Part shown: one piece after another, positions 24,280 through 34,781 of the stretch
Layout of the letters: each line of letters begins with the position of its first letter
Numbering within the stretch: position 1 is the first letter of the stretch
NCBI GenBank assembly: GCA_030848705.1
Contig: CM061245.1
Span: 59,670,006 to 59,734,005, forward strand
DNA from: Heracleum sosnowskyi
Taxonomy: Eukaryota > Streptophyta > Magnoliopsida > Apiales > Apiaceae
Reading direction: 5' to 3'
DNA: 64,000 bases
Translations under genes and position numbers: made by a program
Notes under the pieces: generated by a model
Databases searched by the model: none
Seen by the model: only the letters and a program-made list of their open reading frames with translations
What the model was told of the DNA's origin: nothing

Positions 24280-26129
24280 ATGGCCGATCGAGCTTCCCAA
24301 CGCCTCCAAAAGATGAATTCCGCTTCAAAAAGAGGTACCCCCATTCCTATTCGTTCAAAATACATGTCTTTGCATGATATGATTAATGAACGTGGGGATG
24401 AATACCCGTCAGTGTCTGCTTTAGATTCGTATGATTGTAGCAATAGATTCCATGAAGTAGATATGATAAAAGATTATAATAAGATGTATAGGGTAAAGGC
24501 CCCCCTTAAAGCTTGTTCCTGCCGGCCCTGGTGACCGTTCATGTCACTGGCGGTCAAATGCTTTGTGTATTTATAGGGATGCCATAGTTGCTGGCCTTAG
24601 GTTCCCTTTTCACGAGTTTATTCCTAGACTTTTGGCAGATGTCCAAGTCAACCCTTGCCAATTACCTCCAAATGCCTGGAGGATAATTAATTGTTTCATG
24701 GTTTTATGCCTTCGTAAAAACTTTCCTCTTTCTGTACCTTTGTTTAGAAAGATCTTTCAGTTTAAGAATGGCTCAGCCAACAACTTGGGTTGGGTGTATA
24801 TAAGCCATAGGGTAGGCTTCCCTTTCATTTTTCACCCCAAATCAATCCCAGATAATAACCCCAAATGGAAAAATGAGTTCATGTATCTTGTATGGGAAGG
24901 AGGGGACTGGGGAACCCTGTTCCGTACATCTTTTGGGAGAGTTTCTGATGGTAGTCCCGGTAACATTGTCTTGAATGAGGAGGAGCTCCATGCCTACTCA
25001 GAGCTCATTAAGGATAATGGGACTACCGTGGCTTGGGAGTTACTGGACGAGTTCGTCCTCAAGTCCGTTGGGCTCTCTACTGTTCATGATAAGGGTATTT
25101 TTGCTTATCCCTTTTCATTATGCCTATTTTTATTTCTTTGTGATTTTCTGTTAACCATTTTCTGGCTTTTCTTGTAGCTGCGGCCTTTATCAACAAGACC
25201 AATGAGCCCAAGGATGTAGAGACATCCAGGATGAAAAGGGCTAGGATCGGGGATGATCCCAGGGGGAAAGCCAGTGCTCCCAGCTTCTTGATCCCTTCTG
25301 TGGATGAGGTGGACATTCCTGTGTCTGCCAAGTCCTCAGTGTGGCGCCCCAACTGGGGTATCAGGAAGAAGGACACCATTACTGGGGTGTCCAAACATGC
25401 TGTGGACTGGTCGTACCACTCTCTTACCCCTTGTGATTACAAGGATTTCGTTGCAGATTCCACCCTTGAGGGTGCTGAGCATCTTGGGGCTCAAGCTATT
25501 GTTGTGGTAATTTTCTTTACCTTAGCTATTTCTTTGAAGTTTCTGCTTATATTTTCCTAATTTTTATCTTTTGGCAGACCAATGCCAACTTTCAGGGGGT
25601 ATTGTTCCAAGCTAAGGCTTGGCGTACCTCCTCTGAGGCCAACAGAGTCAAGCTGGAGAGGTCCGAGGAGGAGGTGAAGTCTCTTAAGGAGACTCTTGCC
25701 AGGAGGGAGAAGGAGCTTGCTGACGCTCAGGCTGATATTGTTGAGCTGAGGAAAGGCAAGGATGATTGCATTGATGAGTACCTTGACTCTCAGGAGTACA
25801 AGGACTTGATCGAGAAGCATGACGAGGTCCTTTTCCCAGTTCAGCATACTTCAGGATGGGAGGATGCTGTTCAGGCTATCTTGGCCAAGCATCCTGGAGT
25901 CTTTGATGCTGCTGACTTTCCTGCTCCTCACCCTCCTACTCCCTTGGAGCGTATCTTGGCTGGAGTAGATGACATGGAGGAGGATGATGCCAGGATTTTA
26001 GACCCAGGACATTCATCACCCCTCGGTGACACTTCTGCTGATGACCATGATGCTGATGAGCATTCTTCTGGCTCTAGCTCAGGGGAGGAGACAAATGCGG
26101 GAGTCAAGGATGGTGACGCGCAGCCGTAG
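24280..26129 (+). CDS. Antisense spliced ORF of Tat element (plant gypsy-type transposon domain)
   Basis: Exons 24280-25094, 25178-25506 and 25578-26129. Introns are GGGTATTT...CTTGTAG (83 bp, phase 1) and GTAATTTT...TTGGCAG (71 bp, phase 0); frames join cleanly at both. ATG at 24280 gives MADRASQRLQKMNSASKRG. Exon 1 holds ALCIYRDAIVAGLRFPFHEF, PRLLADVQVNPCQLPPNAWR and NLGWVYISHRVG, matching my recollection of the plant family annotated as putative gypsy type transposon (PF04195-like). Exon 3 has a coiled coil (KLERSEEEVKSLKETLARRE onward) and an acidic Ser/Asp/Glu tail. A frame change is needed near the C-run at 24497-24520, after which PAGPGDRSCHW joins to ALCIYRD; as given, the ATG frame stops at 24532. 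Function is unknown; it is not needed for the standard retrotransposon cycle. Extra ORFs, some antisense, are known in Tat elements. Confidence 0.75.
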
Positions 26130-26457
26130 TTTGTAGTTTCCTTATGGCCATTCATGGCTTTGTATTTTCTTTCTATGTATTTCCAGCCTTTGAGCTTAAC
26201 TTAAACTTTTGTAAGTTTAGTTTTATTTATATTTTGTGGCCATTCATGGCTTGTGTTGTTTTCTTGCCTTTTGCACGTTTAGTTACCATTTTGTACATAT
26301 CTATCAGTATGTAATGCATTCAAAACATGATGAATAGGAGTATATAATTCATAACTTTGAAGAATGGGCTCAACCCTTACATAACACTCAAGTTTTAAAA
26401 ACTTGGTTTGGTTTTATCAAACCTTATTTCTAGTAGTGAATCCACTTAGGAAACACC
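26130..26457. other. Spacer between convergent antisense ORF and gag-pol
   Basis: 328 bp, T-rich on the plus strand, with two copies of a TGGCCATTCATGGCTT block (26146 and about 26238). The two genes converge here, so it should hold the antisense terminator/poly-A signals and, on minus, the region just after the pol stop. No clear AATAAA was identified. Confidence 0.6.
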
Positions 26458-29400
26458 TTAAACATAATAAACTTTCAAGTTGGAGGCATGCCAAGTTCTT
26501 GGCACCTCATGCCCTTCAAGGGTTTCTAGCTTGTAGGAGCCTCGACCAAATACGTTTTTGACGCGATATGGTCCTTCCCAATTTGGGGCCAACTTCCCTT
26601 TTTGTCCAACTCCGGATGCTTCAATCTTTCTGAGAACCAAGTCTCCTTGACGAAAGAACCTTTCTTTAACCCTTAGGTTGTAGTAGAAAGAGGCTTTCTT
26701 TTGATGTTCAACTATCTTGGCGTTTGCTTCATCTCTAACTTCATCAATTAGATCCAAAGCTAGCCTCAAGCCTTCTTCATTCTCTTCTGGTTCATAAGCC
26801 TCAACTCTTGGGGAGGTGTGAGTAATTTCCACTGGGACCACTGCCTCTGCTCCATAAGCCAATAGGAACGGAGTTGCCCCGGTGGTGACTTTGCAAGTAG
26901 TACGATATGCCCAAAGTATAGGGAGTAATTCGTCTACCCAAGTGTTTCTGGAGCGTTCAACTCTTTTCTTTAGTCCATCAAGGATGATTCGATTTGCAAC
27001 CTCAGCTTGCCCATTTGCTTGAGGATGGGCGACAGAAGTGAAGCGCAACTTGATATCGTTTTCATCACAATACTTCTTGAACTCATCGTTGTTAAACTGG
27101 GTTCCATTGTCCGTGACCAGGACTCGTGGAATTCCATATCTGCATATCACATTTTCCCAGAAGAATTGCATCACTTGCTTGGTGGTTATCTTGGCTAATG
27201 GCTTAGCCTCAATCCACTTGGTGAAATAATCAATTGCTACTATCAAGAACTTTCTTTGAGCACTTGCCATAGGAAATGGCCCGAGTATATCCATTCCCCA
27301 CATAGCAAAGGGGATAGGTGAGTTAATGGATGTCATCATCTCTGGCGGTTGCCTAACCACTGGTGCATGTTTCTGGCACCGTTCACATTTCTTGACGTAG
27401 CTTTTAGCATCAGCAAGTATGCTTGGCCAATAGAAACCTAGACGAGTGACTTTATGAGCCAGGGCTCTGCCCCCCAAGTGTTGCCCACAAATCCCTTCAT
27501 GCACTTCCTTTAGGGCCAATTCTGCCTCTTGAGGTCTCAAGCACTTTAAGTACGGAATAACAAAAGATTTCTTGTATAGGATTCCCTCAATTAGGGCATA
27601 CCTTAGTGCTCTGACGTATAGCTTTCGTGCTTCTGAAGTGTCGTTGGGCAGCCACCCAGTTTCCAGATGAGCTTTGATGGGATCAATCCAACAACTGGTG
27701 ATACCAATGGGGGCTACCAACTTTCCATTGATGCTTGGGGTCTTCAAGACTTGGAAGTATACACTCCCGGCATAGTTTTCAATTTCAGAAGAGGCAAACT
27801 TAGACAAGGCATCAGCCTTCATATTTTCCTCCCTTGGAATGTGCTCCACATAGCATTCATCGAACTGAGTCATAATGGCCTTGACAAGTTTTAAGTACTT
27901 GGCCATGACTTCATCTCTGGCCTCAAACTCCCCATTTACTTGGGAAGCCACTAGCCTCGAGTCTCCACATACTTTCAGAGTTTTGACTCTCAAGGCTCCA
28001 GCCAGCCCTAAGCCAGCTATCAGAGCTTCGTACTCAGCCTCATTGTTTGTCGTCGGGAAGTCAAGTTTTAATGCATACTCTATTAGGAATCCATCAGGAC
28101 TCTGTAGCACTAAACCAGCTCCACTTGATTTTGTTTTTGATGCTCCATCAAAATAGAGCACCCAACATTCTTTGAAGGTCATTTCCTCATCTTTCTTATC
28201 TTCCATAGTTACTTCCTGCCCCCCGACTTCTTGGTTGTCAATGGTGCATTCAACCATGAAGTCAGCAAGTGCCTGAGCTTTTATGGCCGTTCGAGGCTTA
28301 TACTTGATGTCGAATTCACCCAATTCAATGGCCCATTTGATCAATCTTCCACTAACTTGAGGGCTATGCAAGATGTTTCTTAGAGGTTGATCAGTCAAGA
28401 CCTCTATCTTGTGAGTCTGGAAGTAGGGGCGTAGCTTTCTTGAGGCCATTATCAAGGCTAAGGCAAACTTCTCAACCATTGAGTAGTTTATTTCTGCCCC
28501 ATGTAGAATCTTGCTCACATAGTAGATGGGTTTCTGAACCTTTACTTCTTCCTTTACCAAAACAGCTCCAAGGGCTGTGTTGGAAACCGCCAAGTATAAA
28601 TAGAGAATTTCTCCTGGCTTGGGTTTTGCCAACAGTGGTGCTTCAGCCATATATTTCTTCAAGGCCTCAAAGGCCTCTTGACTTTCAGTTGTCCATTCAA
28701 AATTCTTCACTTTTTTGAGTGCTTTGAAGAAGGGTAAACACTTCTCTCCAGACTTGGAGATGAATCTTCCCAAAGCAGCCACTCTTCCCGTCAGTTTCTG
28801 GACATCCTTGACAGTCTTTGGTGGTTCCATGTCTAGAATCGCTTTGATTTTGTCGGGATTAGCCTCGATTCCTCTCTTGGAAACCATCAGACCTAAAAAC
28901 TTTCCCGAGCCTACACCAAAGGCACACTTAGCTGGATTCAACATCATCTTGTGGTGTCTTAGCACTTCAAAAGCCTCTCGGAGGTGCTCAATGTGATTGG
29001 CCTTATCAAGGCTCTTGACTAACATGTCATCTACGTAGACCTCCATGGTTTTTCCAACCAGGTGCTCAAAGATTTTGTTCACCAACCTTTGATAGGTTGC
29101 TCCAGCATTCTTAAGCCCAAAAGCCATGACTAAGAAACAGAAGACACCAAAGTCAGTGATGAACGACACTTTGGCGATGTCATCTTTGTGCATCTTGATT
29201 TGATTATATCCGCTGAAGCCATCCATGAAACTTAGCATCTCATGCCCAGCAGTGGCATCTATCAAGGCATCAATCCTAGGTAAGGGAAAACAATCCTTAG
29301 GACATGCATCATTCAAATCGGTGAAGTCGACGCACATTCTCCACTTCCCGTTAGCTTTTTTGACCATCACAGGGTTAGCTAACCATTCTGGGAATTGGAT

Positions 29401-32142
29401 TTCTTCAATAAACCCAGCTTCTAAAAGCTTATTTACTTCTTGCTTAATGGCTTCAAGCCTCTCTGGAGCAAAACTTCTTTTCTTTTGTTTCACTGCCTTC
29501 CTTTCTGGATCCACATTCAATTTGTGAGATATTAGTTGGGGATCAATCCCTGGCATGTCAGCCGCTGTCCAAGCAAAAACGTCATTGTTCTCTTGAAGAA
29601 AAGATGCGAGTTTGCCTTTCAATGGTTCGGGCAGTAGTGCCCCAACATAAGTCACCTTCTCTAGTTCATCCGGGACTAAGGGAATTGGGATTAAATCCTC
29701 AGCTGGTTTCCCTCTTCGGTCCTCATTGTCACTAGTGTCCATATCTTCAATGGGGAGAACCTGCCCCCCAACTCCATCAGGCCTCAACGCGGCTACATAA
29801 CAGCTTCTAGCCATCTTTTGGTCTCCCCGTTCTTCACCAATCCCATTCCGAGTGGGGAATTTGAGTTTCAGGTGGTAAGATGAGGCAACAGCCTTAAACG
29901 CATGAAGACCCGTCCTCCCAAGGATCGCATTGTAGGTTGAGGTTGCCTTTATAACTATGAAGTTCAGCATCTGAGTGGATGTATTCGTTCCTTGTCCCAT
30001 GGTCATTGGGAGTTGGATAGTGCCTTCCACCTTTGATTCCACTCCATTGAACCCATATATGGGCATATTAGAGGGTGTCAACTGAGAATCAGTGTAACCC
30101 ATCTTGATAAAGGCATCGTGGAACAAGATATCTACTGAGGCTCCATTGTCGACTAGGACTCTCTTTGTTTCGGAGTTGCCTATCACAGGTACTATGACAA
30201 GAGGATCATCGTGGGGGAACTTCACCCCTTCCAAGTCTGAATCATCAAAACCTATTGACACTTCTGTTCGTGCACGCTTCGGTGCTTCTCCAACGACGGT
30301 CAGTACCTCTCGGGCATAAGCTTTTCTTGAGTTTCGGGAGGACCCAGCAGCAGTTGGCCCTCCGAATATCATGTTGATCACTGGCCCTCGGGGCTTGGGA
30401 TTCCGATCTTGATCGTTGTCCCTTCTATCATAATCCTTTCTTTCATAGTTCCCCCTTTGGCTACCTTGGCTTCCATCCTTAGTGAACTTGCTGAGTTTTC
30501 CTCTTCGTATCAGAAACTCAATCTCATCTTTCAATTGCCTACAATCGTCGGTGTCATGACCGACTTCTTTGTGGAACCGACAAAACTGATTTTGGTTCCG
30601 TTTGGACAAATCAGCCCTCATTGGCTTTGGCCATTTGATATCTTCTTCCTTGGCTATCTCCATCAGAATTTGACTCCTGGGAGTATTCAATCTTGCATAC
30701 TCCGTGAACTTTGGCCCAAAGTTATTTCTCTTGGGTGGAGAGTCAGAATTCTTTGATGTTCGGGGAAACTTTTCCTTGACGTCGTACTCCTGAGTTTCTT
30801 TTCTTTTCTTTGAGTTTCCACCGTCGCCAGCGGTGGGTTCATACTTTCTCATGCTTTCCTCAGCCTTGATGTACTTTCCGGCTCTATCTTGGAGCTTCAA
30901 CATGCTCTCTGGTGGATGTTTAGCCAACGACCTCCTGAAGTGGTCATCAGTGGTTCCTTGTTGCAGGGCTATCATAGCCACTTTGTCGTCTAAATCCGGG
31001 ACTTTCAAAGCCTCTCGAGTGAATCGATTAATGTAGTCCCTTAGGGCTTCATTCTTTCCTTGACGTATTGCCATGAGTGATGCAGAACTTTTCTCATGCA
31101 CCCTTCCACTAATGAACTGGTTGATGAAAGCCTTGCTTAGCTCCTTAAAGGACCCAATAGAGTTGGGAGGTAGACGGCTGTACCAACGTTGAGCCATACC
31201 AGCAAGAGTTTGGGGAAACGCCCTACACTTGACCGCATCGTTGGTCGGCTGCAACAGCAGTGCATTGGAGAATGTCCTTACATGATTTGCGGGATCTCCC
31301 GTTCCATCATAGGCTTTGATCGAAGGCATCTTAAACTTTCTGGATATAGCCGTTTTCATGATGTCTTGAGTAAACGGTGGTGTAGGATCATCAGGATCTC
31401 CTAGGGGCAACAGATTACTAGGATCACCCCTTGGGGCTTCAGCCCTCTTGGTCCTTCTTGGTGGATCCAAGTTGATTATCGGGATTCCTTCAGTCGTTCG
31501 GCCCCGAGTTTGAGCGGCCTCTTCTTCAGCAAGGAGTTTTTTGAGCCTTGCAGTCTCTGCCTCATGGGCTGCAAGCTTCTCCCTAGTAGTTTGGGGTGGC
31601 TCCCGATTTGTCTGTGAAGAACGTCTCCTCCTTGGGGCGACATCCTCCCCAGTTGTATAACCCTCATCCTCAGTGTATGGGCCAGAGTAATCTTGAACGA
31701 GAGGGGTCTGACGAGTTTGTTGATTTTGGGGTCCCAGACCTTGAATATAAGGAGGCACATATGCCTCATGGTAGATTGGATTAGTTCCACTACCGCCCGC
31801 CATGGGTCGAGGGGGCATGCCATAGCTTGGCATCCCCAAAGTCTGATTCGCGTACTGAGGGAGATCAGTAGTATGGAGTTGAAGGCTCCTTGGTGCACTC
31901 ATGAGCAGCGGGGAGGTCGTGATCGGTTGCTGGTGAACGGTCTCTTGTGGATTAGATCCATGAATGACCATCTGCAGGGGATTCGTCCCTTCAACCGAAA
32001 TCGGGATTTCCGGTCCTTGAGTGTTGGTGGGGATATTCGCCCCTTCAGTGCCAGTATTCGGCGGTGGCTGATCAGCCTCAGAAGTGTTAGGGCGATCATC
32101 GGGAGTTTGAGTATCCCGAGCTGTTCTTCGTGTGTTTGCCAT
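26458..32142 (-). CDS. Tat-lineage Gag-Pol polyprotein, 1894 residues
   Basis: Complete, no stop. Start ATG at 32142 is 16 nt from the primer site. Gag core 270-430 (AMVKCRAF-type region, AQRWYSRLP, INQFISGRVHE). Knuckle-like C521-x2-H-x4-H-x4-C534. Protease 645-750 with VDNGAS (D-N-G in place of D-T/S-G). RT 880-1110 with NGKWRMCVDFTDLNDACPKD and YVDD (1036-1039). First RNase H 1150-1290 has lost its first Asp (LYLAVSNTALGAVL). Second, archaeal-type RNase H 1325-1450 has D1332, E1370, D1394, D1444. Integrase has H1548/H1555, C1586/C1589 and D1618, D1678, E1714 (35 residues between the last two). The C-terminus ends PRTWHASNLKVYYV with no chromodomain. Likely competent for transposition. Confidence 0.96.
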   Translation of the reverse strand: MANTRRTARDTQTPDDRPNTSEADQPPPNTGTEGANIPTNTQGPEIPISVEGTNPLQMVIHGSNPQETVHQQPITTSPLLMSAPRSLQLHTTDLPQYANQTLGMPSYGMPPRPMAGGSGTNPIYHEAYVPPYIQGLGPQNQQTRQTPLVQDYSGPYTEDEGYTTGEDVAPRRRRSSQTNREPPQTTREKLAAHEAETARLKKLLAEEEAAQTRGRTTEGIPIINLDPPRRTKRAEAPRGDPSNLLPLGDPDDPTPPFTQDIMKTAISRKFKMPSIKAYDGTGDPANHVRTFSNALLLQPTNDAVKCRAFPQTLAGMAQRWYSRLPPNSIGSFKELSKAFINQFISGRVHEKSSASLMAIRQGKNEALRDYINRFTREALKVPDLDDKVAMIALQQGTTDDHFRRSLAKHPPESMLKLQDRAGKYIKAEESMRKYEPTAGDGGNSKKRKETQEYDVKEKFPRTSKNSDSPPKRNNFGPKFTEYARLNTPRSQILMEIAKEEDIKWPKPMRADLSKRNQNQFCRFHKEVGHDTDDCRQLKDEIEFLIRRGKLSKFTKDGSQGSQRGNYERKDYDRRDNDQDRNPKPRGPVINMIFGGPTAAGSSRNSRKAYAREVLTVVGEAPKRARTEVSIGFDDSDLEGVKFPHDDPLVIVPVIGNSETKRVLVDNGASVDILFHDAFIKMGYTDSQLTPSNMPIYGFNGVESKVEGTIQLPMTMGQGTNTSTQMLNFIVIKATSTYNAILGRTGLHAFKAVASSYHLKLKFPTRNGIGEERGDQKMARSCYVAALRPDGVGGQVLPIEDMDTSDNEDRRGKPAEDLIPIPLVPDELEKVTYVGALLPEPLKGKLASFLQENNDVFAWTAADMPGIDPQLISHKLNVDPERKAVKQKKRSFAPERLEAIKQEVNKLLEAGFIEEIQFPEWLANPVMVKKANGKWRMCVDFTDLNDACPKDCFPLPRIDALIDATAGHEMLSFMDGFSGYNQIKMHKDDIAKVSFITDFGVFCFLVMAFGLKNAGATYQRLVNKIFEHLVGKTMEVYVDDMLVKSLDKANHIEHLREAFEVLRHHKMMLNPAKCAFGVGSGKFLGLMVSKRGIEANPDKIKAILDMEPPKTVKDVQKLTGRVAALGRFISKSGEKCLPFFKALKKVKNFEWTTESQEAFEALKKYMAEAPLLAKPKPGEILYLYLAVSNTALGAVLVKEEVKVQKPIYYVSKILHGAEINYSMVEKFALALIMASRKLRPYFQTHKIEVLTDQPLRNILHSPQVSGRLIKWAIELGEFDIKYKPRTAIKAQALADFMVECTIDNQEVGGQEVTMEDKKDEEMTFKECWVLYFDGASKTKSSGAGLVLQSPDGFLIEYALKLDFPTTNNEAEYEALIAGLGLAGALRVKTLKVCGDSRLVASQVNGEFEARDEVMAKYLKLVKAIMTQFDECYVEHIPREENMKADALSKFASSEIENYAGSVYFQVLKTPSINGKLVAPIGITSCWIDPIKAHLETGWLPNDTSEARKLYVRALRYALIEGILYKKSFVIPYLKCLRPQEAELALKEVHEGICGQHLGGRALAHKVTRLGFYWPSILADAKSYVKKCERCQKHAPVVRQPPEMMTSINSPIPFAMWGMDILGPFPMASAQRKFLIVAIDYFTKWIEAKPLAKITTKQVMQFFWENVICRYGIPRVLVTDNGTQFNNDEFKKYCDENDIKLRFTSVAHPQANGQAEVANRIILDGLKKRVERSRNTWVDELLPILWAYRTTCKVTTGATPFLLAYGAEAVVPVEITHTSPRVEAYEPEENEEGLRLALDLIDEVRDEANAKIVEHQKKASFYYNLRVKERFFRQGDLVLRKIEASGVGQKGKLAPNWEGPYRVKNVFGRGSYKLETLEGHEVPRTWHASNLKVYYV

Positions 32143-32157
32143 GGTTGATGTTGTCTT

Positions 32158-32175
32158 CCCACAGACGGTGCCAAA
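32158..32175 (-). promoter_or_regulatory. Primer binding site of Tat element
   Basis: Minus-strand TTTGGCACCGTCTGTGGG directly abuts the LTR end (32176). It differs from the Met-type sites of the other elements here; which tRNA it pairs with was not determined. Confidence 0.75.
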
Positions 32176-32680
32176 TGTTATGGATTAAAAAACGTGCTTG
32201 TGTAATTAATGCTAAGGTTTAATGAGCTTCGAGCTTTTATGGCTGCACTCGTGTATCCGGACTAAATTGGTCCTCACAAGATGCCTACGTATCTCAAATT
32301 GTTATTGAGAATCAAGCCAAAGACGTAGTTCTGATTGTAGGATCAGGGACCTTATATAGGCGTCTGGAGCCTAGTATTTATGGTATGTTTGGGAGACTTA
32401 GCGGATAAGTCTTCTTTTTGATATTGGATAAGTATTGTATTTCTTGCTGAAGAATTCGTTTCCTTGTTGATAAAGGTTATGACTCAATAATTGCCTTTAA
32501 TTGGGATTCTGGATCCTTTTTTGACCAATTTGCCATAATTTGGACTCTTTTTATGAGCTGTATATTTTCCCTATTCATTAATTACGAAATTATTGAATAA
32601 TTAGGGTATTGGGCTTTAAATATCGGCCTTTTGTTTGACCAGTCAATTATATTTTTATAATTACTTTTCTGACCATATCA
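32176..32680 (-). mobile_element. 5' LTR of Tat element
   Basis: 505 bp, followed on the plus strand by TSD AAAAT (32681-32685). Promoter for gag-pol; TATA-like CTATATAAGG on minus at about 32359-32350. Confidence 0.95.
32350..32359 (-). promoter_or_regulatory. TATA box of Tat 5' LTR
   Basis: Minus strand CTATATAAGG; conserved in the 3' LTR (22761-22770) and in the diverged relic LTR at 6361 (plus, TATATAAAGG). Confidence 0.55.
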
Positions 32681-34765
32681 AAAATCTTCCCACCAAACTT
32701 CACTGCATACAAATGCATCGTGAATTCACTTATATAAATTTGACCAAAAGTTGAACTTAGTGATACAATAACTAGTTCATTTCAATAAATATTAACAACT
32801 AGCTGAACAAAATTTGCTAGTTCGATTATTTTGGGACGCGGCATCTAGCTAGGATGATTAGCTAGATTTTCATCATATCATTAAAATTTCAACTAGTTAG
32901 AACAATTAACTAGTAAATCGCAATGGCACATACAATTAGCCAGTTTCAATTTAATAGTACAAACTCTCAACATCGTAGTCAAAGAAGAAACACAATTTTG
33001 ACTACTCGGATAACGAATTAAAAGAAAGAGTAAATAAGTTTGGGACGAACAAGGTAATTATAATCCTTGAATAAAATGTATGATTTGAATAGAAAATTCT
33101 TGGTATCGGAACAATCAATAACCTCTCAATAAACATTTCTTATCAGTGAAATGGTCCACCCAAAGGTGTCTCCGTACATAAACTTTGTCAAATTCTCCAA
33201 TAGGATTGAATTCGGACTATCAATATCAAATTGATATCATTTCTACGATTTCAACGTCAGATGTACAAATCTCATCTTAAATAGAGAGAAGAATTCTCGA
33301 GTAATTTGTGAAATATATATCATCCATGTTTTTAAATAGACAGTTTGATATTTATGAACTCGACTGAGGAGTCCAAGTATGAAAGAAGAAATCACATTTC
33401 AAGATAATCGTTAAAGAATACTCGTCAAATAATGAAGGGAATATTAACTGAACATTCCTTGAATAAATAAAAGAATAAAGAATAAAATATAGACCTAGAA
33501 GGATAGATGAAAAATGGTTCCCTCTTCAGGTCGTCCTGGAACATGAACAATATGCTCCGGTGAGTAATGGTAACTTAATTCTGCGTATTTAACCTTTAAG
33601 GTAATGAGTGGAGGAAAGAAAATGAATAAACTGAATATAACAGTTGTTGGTTGCATCCCAAATGAAGTAGAAAACTGGCAGCGTTACCTGACATGAACTA
33701 TTCAAGGTAACATGGGTATGAACAGTTTTAGATCGAGTAATGCACCAGCAAGTAGATACCAAAATGGGTCAATTAGTCCCTCTGAGTGTTCACATCACTT
33801 TTTCCAAGAATGATCCTTTCTTTCTGCCTTTATGCCTTAGGGTACTAGCCAACGGTACCTCAACATTGTACAAGTTCTTAGACAGGTCGGGAGTTCGAAC
33901 ATATTTGTCCTTCCGCGATAGTCGTTCAGAGATTGGGCCTCATACGGCCGCATTGACACATCCTCAAAAGATGGAGGTCCATTAACGTATATGTAATTTC
34001 TCAACACTAGTCGTATCGAATGAATCCAACCCCAGGCCACCATAGGTCTCGTTCCTCGTAGGTCCTGAGATTGTCGCATTGCTTGTTGCAACCATACGTG
34101 TCTTTATTAGAATCACTCTATCCATTCTTCATACCTTTGATTTCCGAGTTGAGCCATCATGGCCTATCGTACGAAGTATACTCGCGATGCGATTTAGCGC
34201 GTTCGTCTCACGATAACGTTCCGGTACTATATGTACGCAAAAGTCTTCCTCTTAGGTAACAAAATACCCATCGACGGAAAAGACACCAACTCTGGTGGAA
34301 TCGTTGTTCTCAAGGATTGGATCTTATACACAAGATAATGCCTTAACTAGTCCACGCAATTTAGTAATTCGGATCACGTAAATGACTGTAAACGTCTCAA
34401 TCTTCACATGTGTTGCCTTCTTGTGGCAAACTACGATGAACTACAACACTTAGGTTCTTACTAAGTCAAGTTATTCATTGGTATTGGCCATTCAGACCTT
34501 ACCTCAACTGCGACCGAGACTTTGCTCCGCGTCTTATCTTAATCTCTTTGATAATCCGTGTACAATTCTAAACGTCCTTCTCATCATTATGATGATCTTC
34601 AATAGTCCTATCGGTCCTCCGATAAGTTCTCAACTACACTCTTTAATCTTAACATCCTCGATGGCACTACCTCTGGTAGTCCACTTAACGAACTCTATAT
34701 GAGTCCTCACGTCATTCTCTCACTTATAACTCTTAACACTCTCATATCCAAGTTTATAACTTAAC
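32681..34765 (-). pseudogene. Level-3 Gypsy gag-side internal region, decayed
   Basis: The part of the giant-LTR Gypsy between its primer site and the Tat insertion, where gag and protease would lie. I cannot recognise any gag motif on either strand. The reading frames are short and the sequence has many stops. Assigned by position only. Not bounded by any other insertion that I can see. Confidence 0.55.
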
Positions 34766-34777
34766 GCTCTGATACCA
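34766..34777 (-). promoter_or_regulatory. Primer binding site of level-3 Gypsy
   Basis: Minus strand TGGTATCAGAGC, four bases from the LTR end at 34782. Initiator-Met type. Confidence 0.85.
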
Positions 34778-34781
34778 TTTC

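Larger units (their letters stand above)
22587..32680 (-). mobile_element. Intact Tat-lineage (Retand-like) Ty3/Gypsy element (level 4)
   Basis: 10,094 bp. LTRs 32176-32680 (5') and 22587-23091 (3'), 505 bp each with four mismatches seen by eye; TSD AAAAT at 22582-22586 and 32681-32685. Primer site 32175-32158 on minus, polypurine tract at 23104-23092 on minus. One uninterrupted gag-pol (32142-26458) with a second, archaeal-type RNase H, the hallmark of the Tat lineage. Between pol and the 3' LTR lie an opposite-strand spliced ORF (24280-26129) and a tandem repeat array (23296-23850), the organisation described for Retand-type elements. The youngest insertion in the nest. Confidence 0.95.

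Noticed and set aside
26458..32148. Many plus-strand open frames of 60-150 codons across this interval.
   Set aside because: They are shadows of the 1894-residue minus-strand gag-pol; no domain is recognisable in any of them.
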